Shown: piece by piece, positions 37,701-45,123 of the stretch | Layout: the number at the start of each line of letters is the position of its first letter | Numbering within the stretch: position 1 is the stretch's first letter | Program-made: the position numbers and the translations under genes | The notes under the pieces: model-generated | Seen by the model: the letters and a program-made list of their open reading frames with translations, nothing else | Databases searched by the model: none | Told to the model about the DNA's origin: nothing | Source of the DNA: Cedecea neteri | Lineage (GTDB): Bacteria > Pseudomonadota > Gammaproteobacteria > Enterobacterales > Enterobacteriaceae | Length of the DNA stretch: 64,000 nucleotides | Reading direction: 5' to 3' | NCBI RefSeq assembly: GCF_000757825.1 | Contig: NZ_CP009451.1 | Span: 62,001 to 126,000 of the forward strand

Positions 37701-40700
37701 CTGACGCTGAGCGGCACCAGCGCTAATCTGGCGCCGGGCACCGCCGTCATCGTCACCCTGAACGGCAAAAACTACACCGCCACCACCGACGCCAGCGGCA
37801 ACTGGCGCGTGGACGTTCAGCCGGGCGACCTGGCCGGACTGGGTGAAGCAAACTATACGCTGACAGCCACCGCAACCAGCGCTATCGGCAACAGCGCCAG
37901 CGCCAACGCTAATCTGCTGGTGGACACTGCCGCCCCGGGCGTCACGATTAACCCGGTTACCGCAGACAACGTCCTTAATGCTGCGGAAATCGCGGCAGGC
38001 CAGACCCTGAGCGGAAAAGTCAGCAATGCCGCCGTAGGTGACACTGTCACTATAAAACTGAGTGGGAAAACCTACACCGCGACGGTGCAGAGTGATTTGA
38101 GCTGGAGCCTCGACCTGCCGGCCGACGTGCTGAGCGCCCTGGGTAACGGAAAATTAACCGTCACGGCTTCGGTCACCAACGGCCACGGCAACAGCGGCAC
38201 GGCAGACCGTGAGTTTACGATTGACGCCAGCCTGCCGGGCATCCGCATCAACACCGTGGCCGGCGATGACGTCGTCAACGCCATCGAGCACAATCAGAAC
38301 CTGATCATCAGCGGCAGCGCCAGCGGCATGAACGAAGGCAGCACCGTCACCGTCACCATTAACGGCAAGAACTACCTGGCGACGGTTAGCGCGAGCGGCA
38401 CATGGTCGGCAGCCGTTCCGGCGCAAGATGTCGGCCTGTGGGCAGCGGGTAATATCACCGTGACGGCGGCGGGCAGCAGCAGCTCGGGCAATCCGATCTC
38501 TATCGATCGCTCCGTGACGGTCGATCTCACTCCGGTCGCGGTCAGCGTTGAAGCTATCACCGCAGATAACGTGCTTAATGCCGCCGAGAAAGGGGCAGAC
38601 CTGGTGCTTTCCGGTAAAACCCAAAACGTTGAGGCGGGGCAAACCGTCACGATTATCTTCGGCGGCCACACCTACACGGCCCAGGTTGAGTCCGACGGCA
38701 GCTGGCACTACAGCGTGCCGGCAAGCGATATGGCCGGACTGAGGGACGGCGATGCGACGGTGAAAGTTAGCGTCACTAACGTGAACGGGAACGGCGCCAG
38801 CGCGGAGCGTGAGTTCAGCGTTGACGCCACGGCACCGGGGCTGACTATCGACCCGATCGCCACGGACAACGTGATTAACGCTGCAGAAGCAGGCGCAGGC
38901 GTGACCGTTACCGGGACGTCAAATGCGGAGGCTGGGCAGACGGTTACCCTGACCCTGGACGGAAAAACCTACACCGGCGTAGTGAAAGCGGACGGCACCT
39001 GGAGCATTACGCTTGATTCAACCGCCCTGGGCGCGCTTGCGGATAACCAGTATGCGGTAAAAGTTGACGTCAGCGATGCGGCAGGCAACAAAACCACCGG
39101 CAGCCAGAACATGACGCTGGACACCACCGCGCCGACCGTCAGCTTTAACGTCGTGGCGGGTGACGACATCATCAACCTTGAAGAGCACGCTCAGGCGCAA
39201 ATTATCTCTGGCTCAAGCACTGGCGCGGCGGCAGGGAACAAAATCGTCATCACCCTCGACGGGATTCAGTACGTTACTCAGGTGGATGCCAACGGCAACT
39301 GGAGCGTGGGCGTGCCGGCCTCGGCGGTTTCAGCGCTGAAAAACGGCACGGCGACGATTACCGCCACGCTGACCGACAGCGCCGGAAACGAGGGAACGAA
39401 CTCCCACACGGTTGAGGTTAACGCCGCCCGCATCGGGCTGACCATCGACACCATTAGCCAGGATGACGTGATTAACGCTGCGGAAGCTCAGCAGGATCTG
39501 GTGATTAGCGGCGGCAGCACCGAGCTGGCCGTGGGCACTCAGGTCACGGTCACGTTAAACGGCATTCAGTACAGCGCCACTATTCAGCAGGGCGGCGGCT
39601 GGAGCTTAACCGTCCCGGCAAACCAGGTGCAGAATCTGGCGCACGGCAGCGGCTACACGGTGATGGCCTCGGCGACAGACAGCGCGAATAACGCGACGTC
39701 GGCGACCCACAATATCAGCGTCGACACAGCTGCGCCGATAGTCACCATTGCCGACATCTCCGGCGACAACGTGATCAACGCGGCCGAACAGCAGCAGCCG
39801 TTAACGATTCGCGGCACCAGCAGCGCAGAAGCCGGGCAAAAAGTCACCGTTAAGCTGGGCAGCGAAAGCTATGAAGCCACGGTTCAGGCAGATGGCTCCT
39901 GGAGCCTCACCGTGGCCGCTGAAGATTTGGCAAAGCTCGCTGACGGCGACTTCTCCGTTCATGCCGCAGTGAGTGACAAAGCCGGGAACCCGGGCAGCGC
40001 GGACCGTACTTTGACGGTGGACACGACCGCGCCGACCATCACCTTCGACAAGGTGGCCGGGGACGACATCATCAACAGCGCCGAGCAGCAGGCAGGCCAG
40101 GTTATCAGCGGGACGACCAGCGCCCAGCCTGGGCAGACGATTACCGTGACCTTCAATAATCACGCTTACAAGGCGGTGGTTAGCGATACCGGGACCTGGT
40201 CTGTGACCGTGCCTGCTCAGGATTTCCTGGGCGCGGCGGACGGCAGCTATCAAATCTCTGCGAGCGTCAGCGATAAAGCGGGCAACGGCAGCAGCGCGGA
40301 CAAGCAGGTCACCCTGAGTGGTGAAGTGCCTACCATCAGCATTAACACCTTTGCCGGGGACGATATCGTCAGCGCGGCGGAGCACGGCACGCCGCTGGTG
40401 CTGAGCGGAGTCACCAATGCTCCTGCGGGGCAAACCGTGACCATTACGCTGAACGGGCAGAAATACACCACGACGGTGAACGGCGACGGGACCTGGAGCT
40501 ACACCCTTGGCAGCAGCGCGGTATCCGCCCTTGCGGACGGCGACGCATACGTTATTCACGCCAGCGTCAGCAACAGCATCGGCAACAGTGCGGGGGCCGA
40601 CCGTACCATCACGGTGGATACCACGCCACCGCAGATGACCATCACCATTGACTCGCTGCAAAACGATACCGGGCTGAGCGCCAGCGACTTTATTACTGCC

Positions 40701-43700
40701 GACAACAAGGTCGTCGTAAAAGGTTCCCTGAGCGGGGCGCTGGGTAACAATGAGAAGGCGCAAATTAGCTTTGACGGTGGGGCAAGCTGGATTGATCTGG
40801 TGGTTAACGGCAAATCATGGAGCTATGCCGACGGGCGCACTCTGCCGGACGGCATCGTGACCTATAACGTGCGCGTCATCGACAATGCGGGCAACGTTGG
40901 CTCGACGGCAACGCAGAATGTGACCATCGATACCGTGGCGCCGGACGCCAGTAAGACCATTACTGTCGAAGCTATTAGCCAGGATACAGGTCTGGACGCG
41001 CACGACTTTATTACCAACGACAATACCCTGACCCTCAGCGGCAAGCTCGGCGCTCCGCTGGCGGCGGGCGAACACGCCCAAATCAGCATTGACGGTGGGA
41101 AAACCTGGATTGACGTGAGTATTAGCGGTACCACGTGGAGCTACATTGATAAGCGTACGCTGGCAGACGGTGATTATCTCTATCAGCTGCGCGTTGTCGA
41201 CGAGGCGGGCAATGTCGGTGCAACCACCAGCCAGCTGGTAACGGTAGATACCGTGGCACCGGACGCGAGTAAAACCGTCTCGATTGACAGCATCAGCAAC
41301 GATACGGGGCTGAGCAGCACTGACTTTGTCACCAGCGATACCTCGCTGACGGTGAACGGTTCGCTGGGCGCGTCGCTGCTGGCGGGGGAATACGTGCAGA
41401 TAAGCCTGGACGGCGGGAAGACCTGGCAGACGGTAGTCACGGTTGGCACAACCTGGTACTTCAACGACGGCAGAACCCTCAGCGACGGCACTTATCAGTA
41501 CCTGGTTCGCGTGGTTGACGATGCCGGCAACGTTGGGCAAAGCGCCTCTAAGAACGTCACTGTGGATACCACGCCGCCGGACGCATCCATCACCGTGACC
41601 GTCGACAGCATCACCACCGACAGCGGCTTCAGCAACAGCGATTTTATCACCAACGATAATACGCTGACGCTGAACGGTACTCTGGGGTCGGCGCTCGGCA
41701 ACAATGAATTCGTCCAGATTAGCTTCGACGGCGGAGTCAGTTGGGTTTACGCCACCTCGGTGAACGGCACCAGCTGGAGCTATACCGACGGACGCCAGCT
41801 GGCGGACGGCGACCATACCTGGCAGGTTCGCGTCGTCGACCTTGCCGGAAACGTGGGCGCAACCACCAGCCAGACGGTGACGGTGGATACCGTCGCGCCA
41901 AACTATGGCATCACCATTGACGGTATCTCTGACGATACCGGGCAGAGCGCCAGCGACTTTATCACCATGGATACCACGCTGACGCTGAACGGCACGCTCG
42001 GCCATGCGCTGGCGAGCGATGAGCGCGTACAGGTAAGCCTCGACGGCGGTAAAACCTGGGTCGATGCCGTGGTGAACGGGACCGCCTGGCACTACGTTGA
42101 TGGCCGCACCCTGGCCGATGGCGACTATGTCTACCAGGTTCGCATTGTCGACCAGGCCGGAAACGTCGGATCAACCGCAAACCAGCTGGTAACCGTTGAC
42201 ACCGTGGCTCCGGACACCGTGGGGAGCATCGTCAGCTATACCGACAACGACGGCGAACGTACCGGTAATTTCGACAGCAGCTATTCTACCGACGACACCT
42301 CGCCGGTGCTAAACGGCACGCTGAACCAGGCGCTGGCCGACGGCGAAATCGCACAGATCTTCCGCGACGGCGTGCTGGTGGGCAAAGTGACCATCACCGG
42401 CGGCACCAACTGGACGTTCGCGGACTCCGGCCTGCTGGACGGAAACTATCATTACGTTCTGCGAGTGACGGACAAAGCGGGGAACTACACCGAATCTAAC
42501 GACTTTAGCCTGACGGTCGACACCTCGGTGCCGACCACCAAAGCGCTGGTTGACGGTTTAAACACCACTGACACCACGCCAATTATCACCGGCAGCGTGG
42601 ATGCAAGCCTGGTGCACGGCGAGTTCGTGGTGGTGACGGTGAACGGCAAGACCTACACCTCCGATCGCGGAGGTGCGGTGGTGGTCGATCCTTCTTCTAA
42701 CACCTGGTATCTGCAAATCCCGGACGCCGATGTGCTTTCGTTAAAGAGCTATGACGTTACGGCGCAGGTGAAAAGCAGCGCGGGCAACGGCAACAGCGTA
42801 GATGTCACGCACGGCACGGTGGTGGTAGGTGCAGAAGCGTCGATGTCGCCAGCCTGGTCCTTTACCAGCGCCACCAACGCCATTGCCGCCAGCTTTATGC
42901 TCGACGAAAACGGCATGTGGACGTTTGCCAGCAACCAGCAGTTCGCCACCTCGAGCGACCGCAACACTTACAAAGTGAGCGGAAACTTCACGATGAACGG
43001 GAGCTACACCACCGGTGCCTATGCGGACATCAACCGCGACGGCCACGCGGATATGCTGGTGGAAAGCACCAACTACAGCTACATCGCCCAGTTGATGAAC
43101 AACGGGGATGGAACCTACACCTCAACCAGCCCCGGCAGCAGCGCCTCGGTCGGCGCGCTGTTGTGGTATGGCGCGGTCGTATCTATCGACTTCCAGGGTG
43201 ACGGCTACGTCGACTTTGTGATGGGCGATGCTGGCGGGCCGGACTCCAGCACCTTTGTGAATAACAACGCCGGCAAGCTGGTAGGGACCTCCGGCGCCGG
43301 AACGTACATCAACTTTGTCTCCGGGGCTAAAGTCGGCAACTACAACAGCCTGATTGAAGCTTCAGGCGTGGATTTGAACAACGACGGCATGGTGGATATT
43401 GCTCAGCACACCACCAACGGCAACAACTACTATGCGCTGTCCACCATGTTTAACAAAGGTGATGGCACCTTTACCTGGGGCCAGAACTTCATCAACACCA
43501 TGTACAGCGCAACGGGTTCTGCCGCCGCCAACAACTCGGTGAGCATGACCTGGGCTGACTTCGACGGTGACGGCTACATGGACCTCTACATGGGGATGTC
43601 ACGGGCAGGCACCGGCGGCCTGCTGATGACGAACGACGGCAAAGGCAATCTGCTAGCGGGCACGGCGGTTGGCACCGAGAAGTACAACGGTACGGTCAGC

Positions 43701-44984
43701 GTGGCGGTGGACTGGAACATGGACGGCCGGATGGACATCATCAAGCTGGCCAACAGCGGGCAGTCGTATATGTACACCAACGACGGGCTGAAGGGCGTGG
43801 CAAGCTTCACCTCGTCGAAGTTCGGCTCGGCGACCACCAGCCAGGTCTCCGGCGCGGCGCTGGTCGACTACGACTGGGACGGCGCGCAGGACCTGCTGAT
43901 CTTCCGCCAAAACGGCAGCGTGACGCTGGAGCGGAACACCAACGCCGTGGCACCGGGCACGGCGATTCACCTGAAAATTGTCGACAGCCAGGGCATTAAC
44001 GTGTTCTTCGGCAACACGGTGAAGCTCTATAACGCGGCGGGTGAACTGGTGGCAAGCCAGGTGATTAACGCCCAGTCGGGGATCGGCATCAACGACGCTT
44101 CGGCGCTGGTGAGCTTCTACGGCCTCAACCCGAATGAAACCTACCATGCCGAGCTGGTGCGGGCGATCAACGGCGTCTCCAGCAACACGACCTGGAACGG
44201 ACTCACCGCTGGCGATGGCAGAGAAAGCTATGCCCTGACGGCAGATGCCGCGACCGGCGTACACGGAGGCACGCTCACCGGCACCGGCTACAACGATACG
44301 TTTATCGCCGAGCAGGGCACTTATGTCTACAACGGCGGCGGCGGCTGGGAAACGTCTTCCGAACACCAGACCTGGAGCTCGACGGGTGGAATGGATGTGG
44401 TTGATTTCCGTAACTCGAGCGTGGGCGTCACCGTCGATTTGGGTAAAACCGGGGCGCAGAACACCGGGTTTAATACCGCCACCTTTAGCAATATCGAAGG
44501 GATCGTCGGCTCCAGCCATGACGATGTGATTACCGGCAATAGCGGGAATAACACCTTCGAAGGCGGCGGCGGTAACGACACCTTCAACATCGGCAGCGGC
44601 GGGCACGATACGCTGCTCTACAAGCTGCTGAACGGGTCGGATGCCACCGGCGGTAACGGCCATGACGTCGTCAATGGCTTCAGCGTCGGGACCTGGGAAG
44701 GCACCGCAGACAGCGACCGCATTGACCTGCGCGAGCTGCTGCAGGGCAGCGGTTACGCCGGAGATGCTTCCGCACACTACATCAATGGTGTCGCACAGCT
44801 GGGTGCCGGGGCAGGCAACATCGGCGACTACATCAAAGTGGTACAAAACGGCAGCAGCACCGAGATTCAGATTGACCGCGACGGTAAGGGCGGCGTCTTT
44901 GACCCAACCACCGTGGTGACGCTGAACGGGGTACAGACCGACCTCGCCACGCTGCTGGCGAACCACCAGCTGGTGGTTATTTAA
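28740..44984 (+). CDS. giant BapA-type type I secreted Ig-repeat adhesin (5414 aa)
   Basis: The N-terminus (about 1-165) is BapA-prefix-like, ending in the hydrophobic WGWVAGAVAGGVGIGALLA. One Ig-like domain follows (about 171-270), then 37 Ig-like repeats of about 100 residues (271-3964; typical strands AGDDVINAAE, GQTVTVTLNGK, DGSWSVTVPA, SVTDAAGN). Next come five longer repeats (3965-4496; DTGLSASDFIT, QISFDGGxTW, VRVVDxAGNVG) and two divergent domains (4497-4700). A FG-GAP-like region has six Asp-rich calcium motifs (4763, 4817, 4878, 4940, 4991, 5043), followed by a region resembling an UnbV/ASPIC domain. The C-terminus (about 5176-5414) carries RTX-like SSHDDVITGNSGNN and a type I signal. 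AAGGAG precedes the ATG. Likely a cell-surface biofilm adhesin. I saw one Cys only (65). Confidence 0.93.
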   Translation: MNKILDVISRKDAEKTLVTGDGNLSVSLSSPSIIQIHGSAKDVAHYVRQGNDLLVYMKDGSVIRCNGYFVEEEGRAGHHSELVFDDGKELTHITFDEAGAAVGTQGTELTATAVPIESIEPFMDGSLLSDMPWGWVAGAVAGGVGIGALLAHGGGKSHTEVIDNTNEVESARPTFTVTDNKGDSKGLLSSNAVTDDSTPTFSGSGQPGATIQVKDGNGNTIASTMVDGNGNWKVLLSEQPDGTHTYSVVQIDGNKITSAGEITLNVVTAQASLTVATIAGDNMLNAAEQANDVVISGSAKELASGTALTITLNGKTYATTVGSDGSWSVTVPAAEAKNLADGSWTVAVSGKDAAGNNISASETLVVDTKAPTLTLDTLAGDNIINAAEHNAAVTVSGKTDAEAGQVVTLKLNGKTYTATVGADGSWSMEVPAADVQAMADNSYTLNLSVSDKAGNATTTTSSLLVDTTPPEASVNTVAGDDILSVSEQGQAQVISGTSRGAAPGDKITVSIGGETYQTTVQANGTWSIGVPKEVISSLPEGQNTITVAITDAAGNTGSTTHDITVSSTPPNVAFNAISQDNVLNAIEATQPLTLSGTSNLPDGSTVTVTLNSVNYTAQVQGGVWQVQVPVSDVVKLGDTTYTLSVSGTDTTGNTGTATATLQVDTALPTVIVSTFAGDNRVNNSEIANDQTLSGRVTGAHQGDTVTINIGGQNYTATVQSDLTWSTTVPAADLQALGDGDVSIVASVTNGHGNTGSGSRDININAQLPGLRINTVSGDDVINAIEQHQDLTVTGTSTHLNAGTIITVRINGVDYQAAVSATGSWQIGIPAGDLAGWPNGKLEMVASSADESGNPVAASRPVDVDLNSVAISINSVTSDDMLNAVEKAADLTLSGKTLGVEAGQTVVIKFAGHTYTTTVNENGDWTYTVPAADMRDMIDGRADVSVSVTNVSGNSASGSREVLVDTQPPAITLNSITADNILNHAEAAQDLVITGTSTAQPGQTVTVSLNNQSYTGLVLADGTWSVTVPVADLANLTDGSWSVSASVSDVAGNPVSTSHGMLVDTTVPVVTINTFAGDNIVNRSEHAQAQVLSGKATGAAVGDSVKITVNGVEYSTVLDASGNWSLGLPAEVISGLADGKYTATVVVTDKAGNVGGSSLAFDVATGLPQITINAIAQDDVINAAEKSAEVTISGTSNQPDGTQITVNLNGVDYAAVVNGNAWSVKIPALDVARLGEASYTVNASVTDASGNGNSASHSVLVDSSLPIITINTVAGDNIINLAEVNAGQVLSGSVINAAAGDEVTVILGGKSYTVIVQSDLSWNLPLSKEMLTALGDGELTVHASVTNGRGNTGSTEHDITIDAQLPGLRIDTIAGDDVINLAEHSQDLIVSGTSSGLNAGSVVTVTLNGKDYLATVNADGTWSAAIPGVDVNGWPDGVLTVTAKAEDSAKNPVSIDGIVDVDLAPVSISVNSVTADNVLNAAEKGTDLVLSGLTTNVEPGQTVTITFAGHRYTTTVNDDGSWSYTVPAADMAKLKDGDAQVTVSVSNANGNPANAAQEYGVDASAPALIIDPLSGNNLLNAAEAKQPLIVSGSSSAEPGQEVTVTLNNVNYTATVGPDGRWSVSVPANDLAALKDGIITVSASVADKAGNPANADRGMLVDITEPKLTIDPVAGDDTINASEHNQAHTVSGTSTGAAAGDVVTVVVTNGQGTSFTFTTTLDANGNWNVGIPASVIHGLADGSYTITASVTDAAGNSGSVDHALTVNTALPVITVATIAVDDVINATEKGDDLVLSGTSNQPAGTLITVTLNGINYQAVAGTDGSWSTTVPASAVSKLGEANYTVTASVTDAHGNSNSDSHNVQVDSALPTVTINSVTGDNILNVTEIASGQTLSGTVTGAIKGDIVTINLGGKLYQATVQDDLSWSLPVSKEILTALGNGELTITASVTNGHGNTGSGSRDIVIDANLPGLRVDTVAGDDVINAIEHNQNLIINGTSTGLSAGSAVTVTINGKDYAATVRADGSWQAAVPGEDVARWAEGAVTLEVKGSSGAGNDVAIQHQVTVDLSEVVISINAITGDNVLNAAEKGANLELSGMTQNVEPGQTVNITFAGHTYTATVQADGSWKYTVPAADMVNLKEGDTAVQVSVTNKNGNSTEAAQNVSVDSLVPALTVDPVSQDNLLNAAEAKQDLIISGTSTAEAGQTVTVQLNGESYQATVKADGSWSLSVPAADVGKLVDGNITVTASVEDRAGNPGSASRDVLVDVTVPKVTIGTIATDDVINQTEHGQAQVISGTSSGAQAGDIVTVTLGNKSYTGVVDANGNWSVGVPRADISALGDNTYTVTASITDKAGNTGDASHTVKVDTVAPTLSIDTIAGDNILNADEKTGDVVISGSSTGLAAGTSVTVNLNGKNYAATVGDDGKWTTTVPAGDVGKLGEAFYDVSVSASNGVGNAGSQSSTLEVASTLPGVIINAVAIDDIINAAELAAGQTITGRVTGVQAGADVTINIGGVNYTAKVQSDLTWSLTLGKDVLTALGDGSLKINASVTDGAGNTGTGSRDVTIDAALPGIRINTIAGDDVINAIEHGLNLVINGTSSGLNEGSTVTVTINGKDYAATVRADGSWQTVVPGNEVSQWQAGDITVSAGGTSSSGNPVSIDHTVNVDLNAVAITIGQIAGDDVLNAAEKGADLLLSGVTQNVEAGQTITITFAGHTYTTQVESDGSWKFTVPANDMQGLKDGETSVEVSVANVSGNGASAGREISVDTAAPTLQINTLAGDNVLNAAEAGQPLVITGTSDAEPGQTVTVKLNNETYTGTVQADGSWSVTVPVDKASALGDGVYTVEASVSDAAGNGSSASHNLSVDVTVPSISFGVVAGDDVINLAEHGQAQIISGSSRGAAAGDKITVTIGANSWTTTVDAAGNWSIGVPAGVVSQLADGKVTINASLTDSAGNTGSGSHEVTVNTGLPSLNFNAISGDNVLNAIEKGEVLTLSGTSANLAPGTAVIVTLNGKNYTATTDASGNWRVDVQPGDLAGLGEANYTLTATATSAIGNSASANANLLVDTAAPGVTINPVTADNVLNAAEIAAGQTLSGKVSNAAVGDTVTIKLSGKTYTATVQSDLSWSLDLPADVLSALGNGKLTVTASVTNGHGNSGTADREFTIDASLPGIRINTVAGDDVVNAIEHNQNLIISGSASGMNEGSTVTVTINGKNYLATVSASGTWSAAVPAQDVGLWAAGNITVTAAGSSSSGNPISIDRSVTVDLTPVAVSVEAITADNVLNAAEKGADLVLSGKTQNVEAGQTVTIIFGGHTYTAQVESDGSWHYSVPASDMAGLRDGDATVKVSVTNVNGNGASAEREFSVDATAPGLTIDPIATDNVINAAEAGAGVTVTGTSNAEAGQTVTLTLDGKTYTGVVKADGTWSITLDSTALGALADNQYAVKVDVSDAAGNKTTGSQNMTLDTTAPTVSFNVVAGDDIINLEEHAQAQIISGSSTGAAAGNKIVITLDGIQYVTQVDANGNWSVGVPASAVSALKNGTATITATLTDSAGNEGTNSHTVEVNAARIGLTIDTISQDDVINAAEAQQDLVISGGSTELAVGTQVTVTLNGIQYSATIQQGGGWSLTVPANQVQNLAHGSGYTVMASATDSANNATSATHNISVDTAAPIVTIADISGDNVINAAEQQQPLTIRGTSSAEAGQKVTVKLGSESYEATVQADGSWSLTVAAEDLAKLADGDFSVHAAVSDKAGNPGSADRTLTVDTTAPTITFDKVAGDDIINSAEQQAGQVISGTTSAQPGQTITVTFNNHAYKAVVSDTGTWSVTVPAQDFLGAADGSYQISASVSDKAGNGSSADKQVTLSGEVPTISINTFAGDDIVSAAEHGTPLVLSGVTNAPAGQTVTITLNGQKYTTTVNGDGTWSYTLGSSAVSALADGDAYVIHASVSNSIGNSAGADRTITVDTTPPQMTITIDSLQNDTGLSASDFITADNKVVVKGSLSGALGNNEKAQISFDGGASWIDLVVNGKSWSYADGRTLPDGIVTYNVRVIDNAGNVGSTATQNVTIDTVAPDASKTITVEAISQDTGLDAHDFITNDNTLTLSGKLGAPLAAGEHAQISIDGGKTWIDVSISGTTWSYIDKRTLADGDYLYQLRVVDEAGNVGATTSQLVTVDTVAPDASKTVSIDSISNDTGLSSTDFVTSDTSLTVNGSLGASLLAGEYVQISLDGGKTWQTVVTVGTTWYFNDGRTLSDGTYQYLVRVVDDAGNVGQSASKNVTVDTTPPDASITVTVDSITTDSGFSNSDFITNDNTLTLNGTLGSALGNNEFVQISFDGGVSWVYATSVNGTSWSYTDGRQLADGDHTWQVRVVDLAGNVGATTSQTVTVDTVAPNYGITIDGISDDTGQSASDFITMDTTLTLNGTLGHALASDERVQVSLDGGKTWVDAVVNGTAWHYVDGRTLADGDYVYQVRIVDQAGNVGSTANQLVTVDTVAPDTVGSIVSYTDNDGERTGNFDSSYSTDDTSPVLNGTLNQALADGEIAQIFRDGVLVGKVTITGGTNWTFADSGLLDGNYHYVLRVTDKAGNYTESNDFSLTVDTSVPTTKALVDGLNTTDTTPIITGSVDASLVHGEFVVVTVNGKTYTSDRGGAVVVDPSSNTWYLQIPDADVLSLKSYDVTAQVKSSAGNGNSVDVTHGTVVVGAEASMSPAWSFTSATNAIAASFMLDENGMWTFASNQQFATSSDRNTYKVSGNFTMNGSYTTGAYADINRDGHADMLVESTNYSYIAQLMNNGDGTYTSTSPGSSASVGALLWYGAVVSIDFQGDGYVDFVMGDAGGPDSSTFVNNNAGKLVGTSGAGTYINFVSGAKVGNYNSLIEASGVDLNNDGMVDIAQHTTNGNNYYALSTMFNKGDGTFTWGQNFINTMYSATGSAAANNSVSMTWADFDGDGYMDLYMGMSRAGTGGLLMTNDGKGNLLAGTAVGTEKYNGTVSVAVDWNMDGRMDIIKLANSGQSYMYTNDGLKGVASFTSSKFGSATTSQVSGAALVDYDWDGAQDLLIFRQNGSVTLERNTNAVAPGTAIHLKIVDSQGINVFFGNTVKLYNAAGELVASQVINAQSGIGINDASALVSFYGLNPNETYHAELVRAINGVSSNTTWNGLTAGDGRESYALTADAATGVHGGTLTGTGYNDTFIAEQGTYVYNGGGGWETSSEHQTWSSTGGMDVVDFRNSSVGVTVDLGKTGAQNTGFNTATFSNIEGIVGSSHDDVITGNSGNNTFEGGGGNDTFNIGSGGHDTLLYKLLNGSDATGGNGHDVVNGFSVGTWEGTADSDRIDLRELLQGSGYAGDASAHYINGVAQLGAGAGNIGDYIKVVQNGSSTEIQIDRDGKGGVFDPTTVVTLNGVQTDLATLLANHQLVVI
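29550..40631 (+). repeat. 37 tandem Ig-like repeats of about 300 bp
   Basis: Thirty-seven units average 99.8 codons. Each runs from a strand such as TINTVAGDDVIN to a linker such as VDTTAP. Sequence varies, so the array is ancient or under diversifying change rather than freshly amplified. Confidence 0.92.
30150..39134 (+). repeat. five tandem six-domain super-repeats of about 1.8 kb
   Basis: Domains 3-32 of the array fall into five consecutive blocks of six: 30150-31940, 31941-33731, 33732-35540, 35541-37337 and 37338-39134 (597, 597, 603, 599, 599 codons). Position 1 carries QAQVISG-like and GAAAGD text. Position 3 has GQTLSG and QSDLSW. Position 4 begins G(L/I)RI and ends VDL. Position 5 has ITFAGHTYT. 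Position 6 has an AEAGQPL-like start. Confidence 0.88.
40632..42227 (+). repeat. five tandem second-type Ig-like repeats of about 318 bp
   Basis: These units average 106 codons and share DTGLSASDFITxDNTLTLNG, then VQISxDGGKTW, then DGRTLADGDYxYQVR and VDTVAPDAS linkers. They differ clearly from the preceding 100-residue type and sit next to the C-terminal module. Confidence 0.88.
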
Positions 44985-44994
44985 CGTTAGTGCT

Positions 44995-45013
44995 GCCGGG
45001 CTTTAAGTCCGGC
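44995..45013 (+). other. intercistronic hairpin after adhesin gene
   Basis: GCCGG and CCGGC flank a 9-base loop directly after the stop, without a T-run. It may stabilise mRNA 3' ends or lower expression of the exporter genes; not a clear terminator. Confidence 0.45.
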
Positions 45014-45123
45014 GGCATTCTGGCCGCTTATCTTTATTACCCGGTATAAAACATGTTTATGAAACAAGCCGCAGAAAGGGCAACACCGGCACTTTTTGCC
45101 ACTTTCGCAGGACGTGAGACACG

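Noticed and set aside
29553..40763. Many long minus-strand open frames opposite the adhesin, up to 672 codons
   Set aside because: They recur with the repeat period, have no ribosome sites or recognisable domains, and follow from the codon bias of the plus-strand repeats.
29550..42227. CRISPR-like regular periodicity
   Set aside because: The period is about 300 bp, the units are coding and diverged, and there are no short identical repeats with unique spacers.
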